A stretch of DNA of 64,000 nucleotides. Source: Sphingomonas mollis (GTDB lineage: Bacteria; Pseudomonadota; Alphaproteobacteria; Sphingomonadales; Sphingomonadaceae). Shown here piece by piece: positions 10,043 to 17,530 of the stretch. Positions within the stretch are counted from its first letter, which is position 1; each line of letters starts with the position of its first letter. The position numbers and the translations under genes are program-made. The notes below the pieces were generated by a model that ran no database searches, was not told the DNA's origin, and was given only the letters and a program-made list of their open reading frames with translations. The stretch covers positions 682,001 through 746,000 of the forward strand of contig NZ_JAELXS010000001.1 of assembly GCF_016427505.1 (NCBI RefSeq). The letters are read 5' to 3'.

Positions 10043-10263
10043 GAGCGGTCGTTCATCCTCTGCCGTCAGGCGGCCCTGACGAGCCACCGACACCCGCCAC
10101 GGGTGCTTCGTCTCTCTAGGACGGGGGCTTGCCCGCCTGCAAGCCTTGCCGCACCGAAAGTTCGATTGCGGCGGGTGACGTAGCGTCCAGTGTAGAGGTG
10201 AACGGCCAGTCCAACCGGACCCGATCTTCTAAATCACTCGATCAGGTCGATTCGCAGCGGCGC

Positions 10264-11010
10264 TCAACGAACCTTTGCCGGCATGACGGCGTGGATCGCG
10301 GCGAGGACATGGGCGAGCAGGCCCTCCGCATCGTGGTTGATGTTGTGGCCGCCGGGCATGGCGATGATCCGCGCGCCGGGCAGCTTGAGGCGGGGACACA
10401 GGCTGTCGGTTTCCTCTGCGCCATAGATGCAGGTGAGCGGCGCCCAGTCGAGCGTGTCGGCGGTCGTGGTAGCGATGCTGTCCGGCTGGCCGTGATAGAC
10501 GATGCCCGAGGGGTCGGCGCGGTAGAACACGGTATCGCCGGGCAGGATCAGGATGATCGCGGCGACCCGCCGGCGCAGATCGGCGGGCAGGCGGGCGAGG
10601 CCGGTCTGGACGACATCGGCGCCATAGGACTGGCCGATGACGACGATGCGCGACGCGCCGGTGCGGGCGAGGCCGGTCCTGACCGCGTCGGCGATGATCG
10701 CGTCCACCTCGGCGGCGGTGCGGCGCTGGCGGAACAGGCCGGGGGACGAGATGCCGACGACCGGAAAGCCGCGCTCGGTCAGCCCGCGCGAGGTGGAGGC
10801 GCCGAGCAGGAAGCGCAGGCCCATGTCGCCGGAGACGTTGACGACGGCGATCGGCCGGGGCCGGCCGACCGCCGGATAGACATGGACGGGGTCACGATCG
10901 AAATACCCCGCCGCGCCGGCGAGGGCGATGAAGATGGCGCTGATGATGCCGGTGACCCAGGCACCGCGACGCAGGCGGCGGGTGCGCTTCGACGGGGAAT
11001 CGTTGTTCAT
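10264..11010 (-). CDS. VirJ/AcvB-family alpha/beta hydrolase, membrane-anchored or exported
   Basis: A 248-residue protein with a basic N-terminus and one hydrophobic segment (about 18-36), so it is either anchored in the inner membrane or exported. The rest matches the VirJ C-terminal hydrolase family: VVNVSGDMG, the nucleophile elbow GQSYGAD (S128), and PGGHNINHD (H222) as the likely catalytic His. In Agrobacterium, AcvB is reported to hydrolyse lysyl-phosphatidylglycerol in the periplasm. No mprF-like lysyl-PG synthase is in this window, so that role here is only an inference. It is monocistronic, with 221 bp before maoC. Confidence 0.8.
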   Translation of the reverse strand: MNNDSPSKRTRRLRRGAWVTGIISAIFIALAGAAGYFDRDPVHVYPAVGRPRPIAVVNVSGDMGLRFLLGASTSRGLTERGFPVVGISSPGLFRQRRTAAEVDAIIADAVRTGLARTGASRIVVIGQSYGADVVQTGLARLPADLRRRVAAIILILPGDTVFYRADPSGIVYHGQPDSIATTTADTLDWAPLTCIYGAEETDSLCPRLKLPGARIIAMPGGHNINHDAEGLLAHVLAAIHAVMPAKVR

Positions 11011-11092
11011 GGGTGCGGCGTTTGCGCTTGGCGGGGTGGGTTGGGCAATGTTGGTTTTTTGGCGGGCGCTTATGAGCAGGTTTGGTTAGGTG

Positions 11093-11121
11093 TTGCTTAC
11101 GCGAAGCCGCGAAGAAGAAGG
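11093..11121 (+). repeat. Repeat half-site, left flank of low-GC gene
   Basis: This segment contains ACGCGAAGCCGCGAAG. A near-identical sequence occurs in the opposite orientation at 12076-12097. The motif resembles the left side of the repeat at 16381-16410 and is typical of intergenic sphingomonad repeats. Confidence 0.55.
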
Positions 11122-11230
11122 GTTCGTGCGGAACGGCCGTCCCGCACCTTTGTAGGGATTCGGGCGACCCTAGATAACTCGTTTACCTCAGCTTGCTATC
11201 GGTTTGACCGGAACCAAGCGGAGGACGCGC

Positions 11231-11917
11231 GTGAACCGATCGTTGCTGATCATACTGCTGCTCATCCCGGAAGCATCATGTGGCGCGAGCAAGGGGCAGC
11301 GCGCCTCGCTGAAATATGACGTGAATGGTCGCCGCACCCTTCACGCATACGACCTGAAACCAGCAAAGAGCCTAGGTCAGGCGGAAATCATCGCCCAGCG
11401 GCTCTATGGCACGCGAAACCTTCAGCGCCCTGACGAAGCATACTTTTGTACATGGCGCGATACCGGACCCGATCAGTACATCAATCGGTTTAACAGAGCT
11501 GGCAGACCATCGAAGATATTCCTCGCATGTCGATTTGGCGCCTCCCGCTGGTCTCCCCCTGCCAACTTGATCGAGGCAGCGACGGAACATGCAAAGCGTG
11601 AATCTGCCGTGATCCGTATCGAATGGGACAGGTTGCCGGATCGGTATGTGCTAAGGAGATTTGAAATCGAGCTGAATCATCGACCGGCGTTGAGTTTCCG
11701 ATCCCAGAATTTAACAAAAGGGGAATTGCCAGCGCTGGGTGTACGGATACACAAAATGACCATACCGTCGAGTCCACAGGACGGTTTCAGCTTTCACCTG
11801 ACGGCTCGTGTTCCATCACGCCAAAACAGTGGCATGAAGGCGGTTGGTCCGATCATACCTGTGGAAATAGATGGCTCTGCGATGCCGATGCCGATGCCGA
11901 ACTGGTTATTGTACTAA
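11231..11917 (+). CDS. Hypothetical exported or lipoprotein-like protein, lower GC
   Basis: I do not recognise this 228-residue protein. The GTG at 11231 is preceded by a GCGGAGG ribosome-binding site about 6-7 nt upstream, which decides the start over an ATG at 11204. The N-terminus VNRSLLIILLLIPEASC is a signal peptide; the cysteine could be a lipidation site but the EAS before it is a poor lipobox. The mature part has several Cys, Trp and Tyr residues and no known catalytic motif. Base composition is visibly lower in GC than the neighbours. Repeat half-sites in inverted orientation lie on both sides. Acquisition by transfer is plausible but not shown. Confidence 0.65.
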   Translation: MNRSLLIILLLIPEASCGASKGQRASLKYDVNGRRTLHAYDLKPAKSLGQAEIIAQRLYGTRNLQRPDEAYFCTWRDTGPDQYINRFNRAGRPSKIFLACRFGASRWSPPANLIEAATEHAKRESAVIRIEWDRLPDRYVLRRFEIELNHRPALSFRSQNLTKGELPALGVRIHKMTIPSSPQDGFSFHLTARVPSRQNSGMKAVGPIIPVEIDGSAMPMPMPNWLLY

Positions 11918-12075
11918 TCCAGTCAGTATTTCGCAAAGCGGTGGCGTGAGGATCCCCATTCAACCATCTCTCAGCCCGGGCTGCGCGCTGGCTCAAGTTG
12001 AATGGGAGCGACATCTGTCATGGCAATTTCACGGTCGGATGGTGAGCGTTCGTGCGATCTGCCCGACCAGCTAGA

Positions 12076-12097
12076 CCTTCGCGTCTTCGCGTGAGCA
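12076..12097 (-). repeat. Repeat half-site, right flank of low-GC gene
   Basis: The reverse complement reads TGCTCACGCGAAGACGCGAA followed by GG, matching the left-flank copy at 11093-11121 except for a few bases. The two copies therefore form an inverted pair about 950 bp apart around the gene at 11231-11917. Confidence 0.55.
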
Positions 12098-12129
12098 TTG
12101 CTTGCGGATGTTGGTGCGCGTTCGGGCCA

Positions 12130-12185
12130 CCCTCACCCTTCGCCGCCTTCGGCGTCGTTTCCCTCTCCCGGTGGGAGAGGGAAGA
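12130..12185. repeat. Palindromic intergenic repeat, copy 1 (overlaps Rieske 3' end)
   Basis: It starts CCCTCACCCTTC, carries an inner hairpin (gccgccttcggcg region) and ends with the perfect hairpin CCCTCTCCCGGTGGGAGAGG. A second copy with the same two ends lies at 37649-37705. Here the repeat runs into the reading frame of the Rieske gene and supplies its last codons and stop. It may act as a transcript end for the minus-strand operon. Confidence 0.75.
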
Positions 12186-12579
12186 CAGCGGCGGTGGTCA
12201 GGTCGCCGTTCAGTACCTCGACCGGCCATGGGGTCAGGTGCTGGCCGATGCAGGGGCCGCCGATGCAGCGGCCGGTGTCGATGGTGAAGAGCGCGCCGTG
12301 GAAGCTGCAGGCGATCAGGGTGCCGTCGGGGCTGAGATAGTCGTCCAGTTGCTGCGCGAGGGGGACGCCGGCGTGGGGGCAGCGATCGACATAGCCGTGG
12401 ACGCGGTCGCCGTGGCGGACGACGAAGCCGTGGAAGCGGCCGGCGCGCATCTGGACGACGATGCTGCGGGCCTTGCCGTCCGCGACCATGGCGAGGGGGC
12501 CGAGGCGCAGGCCGGGCGGGGTGGCGAACAGGCGGCGGCTGGACGGGGCGGGGGACGGGTTCTGGACGTCTTCAGTCAT
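12133..12579 (-). CDS. Rieske [2Fe-2S] protein of the homogentisate operon
   Basis: A 148-residue Rieske-type iron-sulfur protein. The cluster ligands are C67 and H69 (RCPHAG) and C91 and H94 (ACSFHGA), followed by CIGGPC, a usual arrangement for Rieske ferredoxins or small Rieske proteins. Its start overlaps the maiA stop (ATGA at 12576-12579), so it is translationally coupled to maleylacetoacetate isomerase. Its electron-transfer partner is unknown; the two dioxygenases of the pathway do not need one. The C-terminal residues FPLPPGEGNDAEGGEG come from an intergenic repeat, suggesting that an insertion replaced the original stop. Confidence 0.82.
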   Translation of the reverse strand: MTEDVQNPSPAPSSRRLFATPPGLRLGPLAMVADGKARSIVVQMRAGRFHGFVVRHGDRVHGYVDRCPHAGVPLAQQLDDYLSPDGTLIACSFHGALFTIDTGRCIGGPCIGQHLTPWPVEVLNGDLTTAAVFPLPPGEGNDAEGGEG

Positions 12580-13211
12580 GCGTCGGCGTCGGGCTGGCGA
12601 TCGGGGTGGGCGGCGGCGACGGCGTCGAGCGCGCGGGCGTTGGCGGCGGCGGCGGTCAGGTGCGGCCAGGGGGTGAGATCGACGGCGAACCGCTCGGCGG
12701 CATAGACCTGCGGGACGAGGTGGCAGTCGGCGAGGGTCGGGGTGGCGCCATGGGCGAAGCCGCCGCCGTGGCGGGCGATCTGCGTTTCCAGTGCCTCGAA
12801 GCCGGCGGCGATCCAGGTGGCGATCCAGGCCGTCACCTGTTCCTCGGTGGCGGCTAGGTCGCGGCGCAGGGTGGTGAGGACGCGGAGGTTGTTGATCGGG
12901 TGGATGTCGCAGGCGATCGTCGCCGCCATGCCGCGCACGATGGCGCGGGCGACGGGGTCGGCGGGGAGCAGCGGCGGCGCGGGATGCGTCTCCTCCAGCC
13001 ATTCGAGGATGGCGGGGCTTTGCGTCAGGATGGCGTCGCCGGTGTCGAGCGCGGGGACGAGACCCTGTGGCGCGATCCGGCGATAGGCGTCGGCGCGCTG
13101 GGCGCCGGTGCGCAGGTCGTGGGTGATCTGGTCGTACGCCAGCCCCTTCAGATTCAGCGCGATGCGGACGCGGTAGGCGGCGGTGGAGCGCCAGTAGCCG
13201 TGGAGAGTCAT
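12576..13211 (-). CDS. maiA: Maleylacetoacetate isomerase (zeta-class GST)
   Basis: Isomerises maleylacetoacetate to fumarylacetoacetate in tyrosine breakdown, using glutathione. The 211-residue protein has the zeta-class N-terminal region [18 protein letters not shown], where bacteria usually have a SSAS-type active site; here the second Ser is Thr. The glutathione-binding [11 protein letters not shown] and the C-terminal [20 protein letters not shown] are clear. The start overlaps the hmgA stop by ATGA (13208-13211) and the stop overlaps the Rieske start, making hmgA-maiA-Rieske a coupled unit. The next enzyme, fumarylacetoacetase, is not in the window. Confidence 0.92.
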   Translation of the reverse strand: MTLHGYWRSTAAYRVRIALNLKGLAYDQITHDLRTGAQRADAYRRIAPQGLVPALDTGDAILTQSPAILEWLEETHPAPPLLPADPVARAIVRGMAATIACDIHPINNLRVLTTLRRDLAATEEQVTAWIATWIAAGFEALETQIARHGGGFAHGATPTLADCHLVPQVYAAERFAVDLTPWPHLTAAAANARALDAVAAAHPDRQPDADA

Positions 13212-14497
13212 TGCGGTAATCGTGCCTTGGCGAACCCCCGCCATACGTCGTCGTAATCGAGCTGCATCGTCGGCGTCTCGCTGGCCCAGCGGGTCGGGCG
13301 GACGGGGAAGCGGGTCTCGACCATGAACGCCATGGTGTCGGTGATCTTCACCGGCTTCAGATCGGCGGCGACGGCCTTTTCATAGCTGGCCTGATCGGGG
13401 CCGTGGCCGTTCATCTGGTTGTGCAGGGACGCGCCGCCGGGGGCGAAGCCGCCTTCCTTGGCATCATAGGCGCCGGTGATGAGGCCCATGAATTCGCTCA
13501 TGACGTTGCGGTGGAACCAGGGCGGGCGGAAGGTGCCCTCGGCCACCATCCAGCGCGGCGGGAAGATGACGATGTCGCAATTGGCGGTGCCGGGCGTGTC
13601 GCTGGGGCTGGTCAGCACGGTGAAGATCGATGGGTCGGGATGGTCGAAGCTGACGGTGTTGATCGTGTTGAAGCGCGTCAGGTCGTAACGGCAGGGGGCG
13701 AGGTTGCCGTGCCACGCGACGACGTCGAACGGGCTGTGGTCGAGCGTCGTGGTCCAGAGGCTGCCCTGATATTTCTGGACGATCCGGTGGGGGCGGTCGT
13801 CGTCTTCGTAACGGGCGACGGGGGTTTCGAAATCGCGCGGGTTGGCGAGGCCGTTGGCACCGATCGGCCCGAGATCGGGCAGGCGGAACAGCGCGCCGTA
13901 ATTCTCGCAGACATAACCGCGCGCGGGGCCGTCGAGCAGCTCGACGCGGAAGCGGATGCCGCGGGGGATCAGCGCGATCTGGAGCGGGGCGACTTCCAGG
14001 CGGCCGAGTTCGGTGTCGATCAGCAGGCTGCCCTGCTGCGGAACGATCAGCAACTCGCCATCGGCCGAGAAGAAGGCGCGATCGACCATGTCGGCGGTGG
14101 CGGCATAGAGGTGGATGCCGACGCCGGTGCCCGTGCCGACATCGCCGTTGCCGCCATAGGTGACGAGGCCGTCGACGAAATCGGTCGGCTCGGTGGGGAA
14201 GGGCAACGGGTCCCAGCGGAGGCGGTTGGGGCTGGGGGGTGCGTCGGCGAAGGGGGCGGATTTGAGGTTGGGGGCGCCCTCATAGGGGGTGAAGGCGGGG
14301 TGGTTGGCGGTGGGGCGCAGGCGGTAGAGCCAGCTGCGGCGGTTCTCGGCGCGGGGCGCGGTGAAGGCGGTGCCGGAGAGTTGCTCGGCGTAGAGGCCGA
14401 AGGGGGTGTGTTGGGGGGAATTGCGGCCGATCGGGAGCGCGCCGGGGACCGCTTCGGTGGCGTGGTGGTTGGCGAAGCCGGGTTGGTAGTGGGTCAT
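13208..14497 (-). CDS. hmgA: Homogentisate 1,2-dioxygenase
   Basis: Opens the ring of homogentisate to maleylacetoacetate with Fe(II) and O2. The 429-residue length is normal. The N-terminus [17 protein letters not shown] and GRNSPQ are family-typical, and the iron-binding region near the C-terminal third is visible as [13 protein letters not shown] and [11 protein letters not shown]. The ATG at 14497 has a GGTGGAG ribosome-binding site about 8-9 nt upstream. A longer in-frame extension would translate an intergenic repeat (the IPAFAGMTE peptide) and was rejected. First gene of a coupled operon with maiA and the Rieske gene. Confidence 0.96.
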   Translation of the reverse strand: MTHYQPGFANHHATEAVPGALPIGRNSPQHTPFGLYAEQLSGTAFTAPRAENRRSWLYRLRPTANHPAFTPYEGAPNLKSAPFADAPPSPNRLRWDPLPFPTEPTDFVDGLVTYGGNGDVGTGTGVGIHLYAATADMVDRAFFSADGELLIVPQQGSLLIDTELGRLEVAPLQIALIPRGIRFRVELLDGPARGYVCENYGALFRLPDLGPIGANGLANPRDFETPVARYEDDDRPHRIVQKYQGSLWTTTLDHSPFDVVAWHGNLAPCRYDLTRFNTINTVSFDHPDPSIFTVLTSPSDTPGTANCDIVIFPPRWMVAEGTFRPPWFHRNVMSEFMGLITGAYDAKEGGFAPGGASLHNQMNGHGPDQASYEKAVAADLKPVKITDTMAFMVETRFPVRPTRWASETPTMQLDYDDVWRGFAKARLPQ

Positions 14498-14544
14498 GTG
14501 TGTTGCTCCACCTTGCTCGTTCGGTTGTATCCCCCTTTCCGTCA

Positions 14545-14761
14545 TTCCCGCGAAGGCGGGAATCCATAGGGGCGGACTTGGGGGCTGGTTCGACAGCGTC
14601 CGACATATGGGTCCCCTCCTGCGCGGGGACGACGGGGGTGTTCCGGGCCGCCGGCGCGTCAGACGCGGCAAAGCCGCGCCTTATGCGCCAGCTTTGCCGC
14701 GCTGGCCGGGCTTGCTCGCGCACCTTCGTGCGCGCTTCGGTAGATGCTCAGGCATCTACCG
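14545..14761. repeat. Array of five hairpins between hppD and hmgA
   Basis: Five perfect or near-perfect stems follow one another: 14545-14564 (ATTCCCGC arms), 14611-14630 (GTCCCC arms), 14664-14678 (CGCGGC arms), 14717-14734 (CGCGCAC arms) and 14738-14761 (CGGTAGATGC arms). The first two resemble common intergenic repeats of sphingomonads; the last spans the hppD stop codon. There is no gene in this gap. Confidence 0.75.
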
Positions 14762-15815
14762 TGACGACGCCGCGCCGGATTTGATCCAGCTCAATACTTT
14801 CATACAACGCCTGAAAATTGCCGTTCCCGAACCCCTCGTTCCCTTTGCGCTGGATGATCTCGAAAAAGATCGGCCCGACCATCGTCTCGGTGAAGATTTG
14901 CAGCAGCAGCCCTTCTTCGCCGACATTGCCGTCGATCAGGATGCGGTTGGCGCGGAGGCGGTCGAGGTCTTCGCCGTGGTCCGGCACGCGCTTGTCGACC
15001 AGTTCGTAATAGGTCTCGATCGTGTCCTGCAACTTCACGCCGCGGGCGCGGAGTTTTTCGACCGTGGTGTAGATGTCGGGGGTGGTGAGGGCGAGATGCT
15101 GGATACCTTCGCCATTGTAGTCGCGGATGAATTCCTCGATCTGGCTCTTGTCGTCCTGACTTTCGTTCAGGGGGATGCGGATCGCGCGGTCGGGGGCGAT
15201 CATGGCCTGGCTGAACAGGCCGGTCGCCTTGCCCTTGATGTCGAAATACTTCTGCTCCTCGAAGCCGAAGATCTGGCCGTAGAAGGTGGACCACGTCCGC
15301 ATCTGGCCGCGACGGACATTGTGGGTCAGATGGTCGAGCAGGTCGAGGCCGACATTGTTGGCGGCCTCCGCCTCCGCCGCGCCCGGAATCTGGTCCCAGT
15401 CGTCGTAGAGCGAGCCGGCGGTGCCGTGGCGATCGACCAGATAGAGCATCGATCCGCCGATCCCCTCCAGCGCGTACCCGCTGCCGAGGGCGCCGGCCGA
15501 TGCATCGGCGGGCTTTGCACCGCGCTCGATGGCGGCGTCATAGGCGGCCTTGGCGTCGTGCACGCGGAACGCCATGCCGCTGGCCGACGGTCCGTGCGCG
15601 GCGCGGAAATCGGCGGCGTGGCCGGTGTCCATGCGGTTCAGGAGCAGGTTGATGCGGCCCTGCTTGTACCGGGTGACGGCGCGGGTCGGATGGGTGGCGG
15701 CGGCGGTGAAGCCCAGCGCCTCGAACTGCGCGGCGAGCGTGTCGGGATCGGGCGACGTGAATTCGGCGAATTCGAACCCGTCGAGACCCATCGGGTTGAC
15801 GTCCATATGCTCCAT
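14748..15815 (-). CDS. hppD: 4-Hydroxyphenylpyruvate dioxygenase
   Basis: Converts 4-hydroxyphenylpyruvate to homogentisate with Fe(II), the step before hmgA. From the ATG at 15815 the protein has 355 residues, the usual bacterial length, and the two-histidine-one-carboxylate iron ligands fall at H162 (DHLTHNV), H240 (GIQHLALTT) and E319 (FFEIIQRKGN). Several in-frame ATGs lie upstream; 15815 is preferred because GAGG lies 9 nt before it and the N-terminus matches the family. The gene is divergent from a MarR regulator, with two operator-like sites between them. The stop codon lies in the loop of a 10-bp hairpin. Confidence 0.95.
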   Translation of the reverse strand: MEHMDVNPMGLDGFEFAEFTSPDPDTLAAQFEALGFTAAATHPTRAVTRYKQGRINLLLNRMDTGHAADFRAAHGPSASGMAFRVHDAKAAYDAAIERGAKPADASAGALGSGYALEGIGGSMLYLVDRHGTAGSLYDDWDQIPGAAEAEAANNVGLDLLDHLTHNVRRGQMRTWSTFYGQIFGFEEQKYFDIKGKATGLFSQAMIAPDRAIRIPLNESQDDKSQIEEFIRDYNGEGIQHLALTTPDIYTTVEKLRARGVKLQDTIETYYELVDKRVPDHGEDLDRLRANRILIDGNVGEEGLLLQIFTETMVGPIFFEIIQRKGNEGFGNGNFQALYESIELDQIRRGVVTVDA

Positions 15816-15840
15816 GATCGGCATCCTCATCGCAAATTTC

Positions 15841-15854
15841 GTATCGATTGATAC
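15841..15854. promoter_or_regulatory. Operator-like palindrome 1 (hppD side)
   Basis: GTATCGATTGATAC, an inverted repeat GTATC-N4-GATAC, lies 26 bp upstream of the chosen hppD start. Its reverse-strand-related partner at 15878-15891 matches 12 of 14 bases. The neighbouring MarR-family protein is the obvious candidate to bind; this is inference. Confidence 0.6.
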
Positions 15855-15877
15855 CAATTTGGGCCGTTGCCGGGATA

Positions 15878-15891
15878 GTGTCAATCGTTAC
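15878..15891. promoter_or_regulatory. Operator-like site 2 (marR side)
   Basis: Read on the minus strand this is GTAACGATTGACAC, matching site 1 at 12 of 14 positions (shared core CGATTGA). It also sits inside a second inverted repeat, GATAGT-N10-ACTATC (15874-15895), and ends 9 bp before the marR start codon. Confidence 0.6.
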
Positions 15892-15900
15892 TATCGCCCC

Positions 15901-16368
15901 ATGACCACGCTCGCGCTCGACGATTTCATTCCGTACCGGCTGTCGTTCACGTCCAATCTGGTGAGCGACACGATCGCGCGGACTTATGAAGCGCTGTTCG
16001 GGCTGACGATCCCGGAATGGCGGCTGGTGGCGGTGGTCGCGGAGACGGGCGGGATCACGCAAGGCATGATCGGCGCGCGGACGCGGATGGACAAGGTAAC
16101 GGTCAGCCGCGCGGCGATCGCGCTGGTCGATCGCGGGTTGCTGGCGCGGGTGGCCAATCCGCAGGACCGGCGGTCACACCTGCTGTCGCTGACGGCGGCG
16201 GGGGAGACGCTGTATGCGGCGGTGGCGCCCAAGGCGATCGATCTGGAGCGGCGGATCTTCGCGAGTTTTCCAGCGGACGAGGTGGCGGGATTCGTGGCGA
16301 TGCTGCGGCGGATCGATGCGGTGACACTGGCGCTGGTGGACGAGGCGGGGCGTGTGGAAGGTTGCTGA
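15901..16368 (+). CDS. MarR-family transcriptional regulator
   Basis: A 155-residue winged-helix dimeric regulator. The recognition region is GMIGARTRMDKVTVSRAAIALVDRGLL, followed by the wing with the conserved DRRSHLLSLT (DxRS/R-L-LT motif). It is divergent from hppD, so it most likely controls tyrosine/homogentisate catabolism and itself through the two GTAWCGATTGAYAC sites; MarR proteins of this type commonly respond to the aromatic substrate. No Shine-Dalgarno is visible before the ATG and operator 2 lies 9 bp upstream, so the mRNA could be leaderless. Confidence 0.88.
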   Translation: MTTLALDDFIPYRLSFTSNLVSDTIARTYEALFGLTIPEWRLVAVVAETGGITQGMIGARTRMDKVTVSRAAIALVDRGLLARVANPQDRRSHLLSLTAAGETLYAAVAPKAIDLERRIFASFPADEVAGFVAMLRRIDAVTLALVDEAGRVEGC

Positions 16369-16417
16369 CCGGGGTTGGAGTTCAGGCGAAGCCTCGAAGG
16401 CGCGAAGAAAGTTGGTT

Positions 16418-16546
16418 TCGCGCGGAGGCGCGGAGGACGCGGAGGTGTTTCGCGCTGGGCCGATGGTGATCTGTAGCAACCGGAGATGGCGATAAGATGA
16501 GGCCGCCTCCGGCGGGACTCTCCGCGTCCTCTGCGCCTCTGCGCGA
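16418..16546. repeat. Inverted repeat with 27-bp arms in convergent gap
   Basis: Arms at 16418-16444 and 16520-16546 are complementary at 25 of 27 positions and built of GCGGAGGCGC-like units. They enclose 75 bp between the converging MarR and LysR genes; the right arm ends 1 bp before the LysR stop codon. It probably acts as a bidirectional terminator or is a mobile palindromic repeat. Confidence 0.7.
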
Positions 16547-16547
16547 T

Positions 16548-17426
16548 CTACAGCGTGGGACCGAGCCGGTCTTGCAGGAACCCGATGAAGGCGGTCACGA
16601 CGGCGGGGACGTAGGGTGCGCGGGGGTGGACGGCGTGGATGGCGAGGTCGTCGGGGCCTTGCCAGTCGGGGAGGATGCGGATCAGCGTGCCGGCGGCGAG
16701 GGCGTCGCCGACGTCCCATAGCGAGCGGAGCGCGATGCCGGCGCCGGCGATGGCGCATTCGCGGACGACTTCGCTGGAATTGGTGCGGATGTGGCTGGTG
16801 CCGTCGATCGCGATCGGGCGGCGGCCATCGGTGAGGCGCCACGGCCATTGGCCGTCGGCGGCGAGCAGGTGGTGGTCGTTGAGGTCGGCGATCGTCGTCG
16901 GCGCGGCGTGGCGATCGAGATAGCGGGGCGCGGCGCACAGGATGCGGTGGCTGGTGGCCAGGCGGTGGGCGACGAGGCCGGCGGGGACGGTCGGCGCGAT
17001 GCGGATGGCGAGATCGATGCGGTCGGCGAGCAGATCGACGAACGCGTCGGTCAGGTCGAGTGTCAGGGCGACGCGGGGGTGACGGTCGAGGAAATCGGGC
17101 AGATGCGGCGCGATGTGAAGGCGACCGAACGAGGTGGGGGCGGAGATACGCAAGGGGCCGTGTGGCGCATCGGGCGTGCCGGCGATGCGCGCCTCCGCGT
17201 CGCGGATCGATTGCAGGATCGCGGTGACATCGGCGTGGAAGGTCGCGCCGGCCTCGGTCAGGGCCAGCTTGCGGGTGGTGCGGTGGATCAGGCGGACGCC
17301 GAGCCGCGCTTCGAGACGGGCGAGGCGTTTCGACACCATCGCGGGCGAGATCGAACGGACGCGGGCGGCGGCGGACAGGCTGCCGCTGGCGACCACATCG
17401 GCGAACAACGCATAGTCGGCGTCCAT
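16548..17426 (-). CDS. LysR-family transcriptional regulator
   Basis: A 292-residue LysR-type regulator. The N-terminal winged helix is clear: DYALFADVVASGSLSAAAR, MVSKRLARLEARLGVRLIHRTTRKLALTEAG. The rest is the periplasmic-binding-protein-like effector domain typical of the CrgA/DsdC-like group (GPLRISAPTSFGRLHIAPHLPDFL). It is divergent from malate synthase G, and a 15-bp palindrome at 17435-17449 fits a LysR box, so it may control glcB and itself. The effector is not known. Confidence 0.88.
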   Translation of the reverse strand: MDADYALFADVVASGSLSAAARVRSISPAMVSKRLARLEARLGVRLIHRTTRKLALTEAGATFHADVTAILQSIRDAEARIAGTPDAPHGPLRISAPTSFGRLHIAPHLPDFLDRHPRVALTLDLTDAFVDLLADRIDLAIRIAPTVPAGLVAHRLATSHRILCAAPRYLDRHAAPTTIADLNDHHLLAADGQWPWRLTDGRRPIAIDGTSHIRTNSSEVVRECAIAGAGIALRSLWDVGDALAAGTLIRILPDWQGPDDLAIHAVHPRAPYVPAVVTAFIGFLQDRLGPTL

Positions 17427-17434
17427 CGTAATTG

Positions 17435-17449
17435 TTTCCTGTAGGGAAA
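17435..17449. promoter_or_regulatory. LysR-box-like palindrome
   Basis: TTTCCTGTAGGGAAA is a perfect inverted repeat with a 5-bp centre; it contains a T-N11-A core. It lies 9 bp before the LysR start codon and 82 bp before glcB, a usual position for LysR autoregulation and activation of the divergent gene. Confidence 0.6.
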
Positions 17450-17530
17450 AACTGTCGATCCTTTGATGTGTCTACCGGTGGGGATCGTGGTTCGTCTATG
17501 GTCCGTCGCAGGATAGCGGGAGGATGGGTG

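Noticed and set aside
14498..14671. 58-codon N-terminal extension of hmgA
   Set aside because: It translates an intergenic repeat (peptide IPAFAGMTE) and lacks similarity to the family; the ATG at 14497 has a proper ribosome-binding site.
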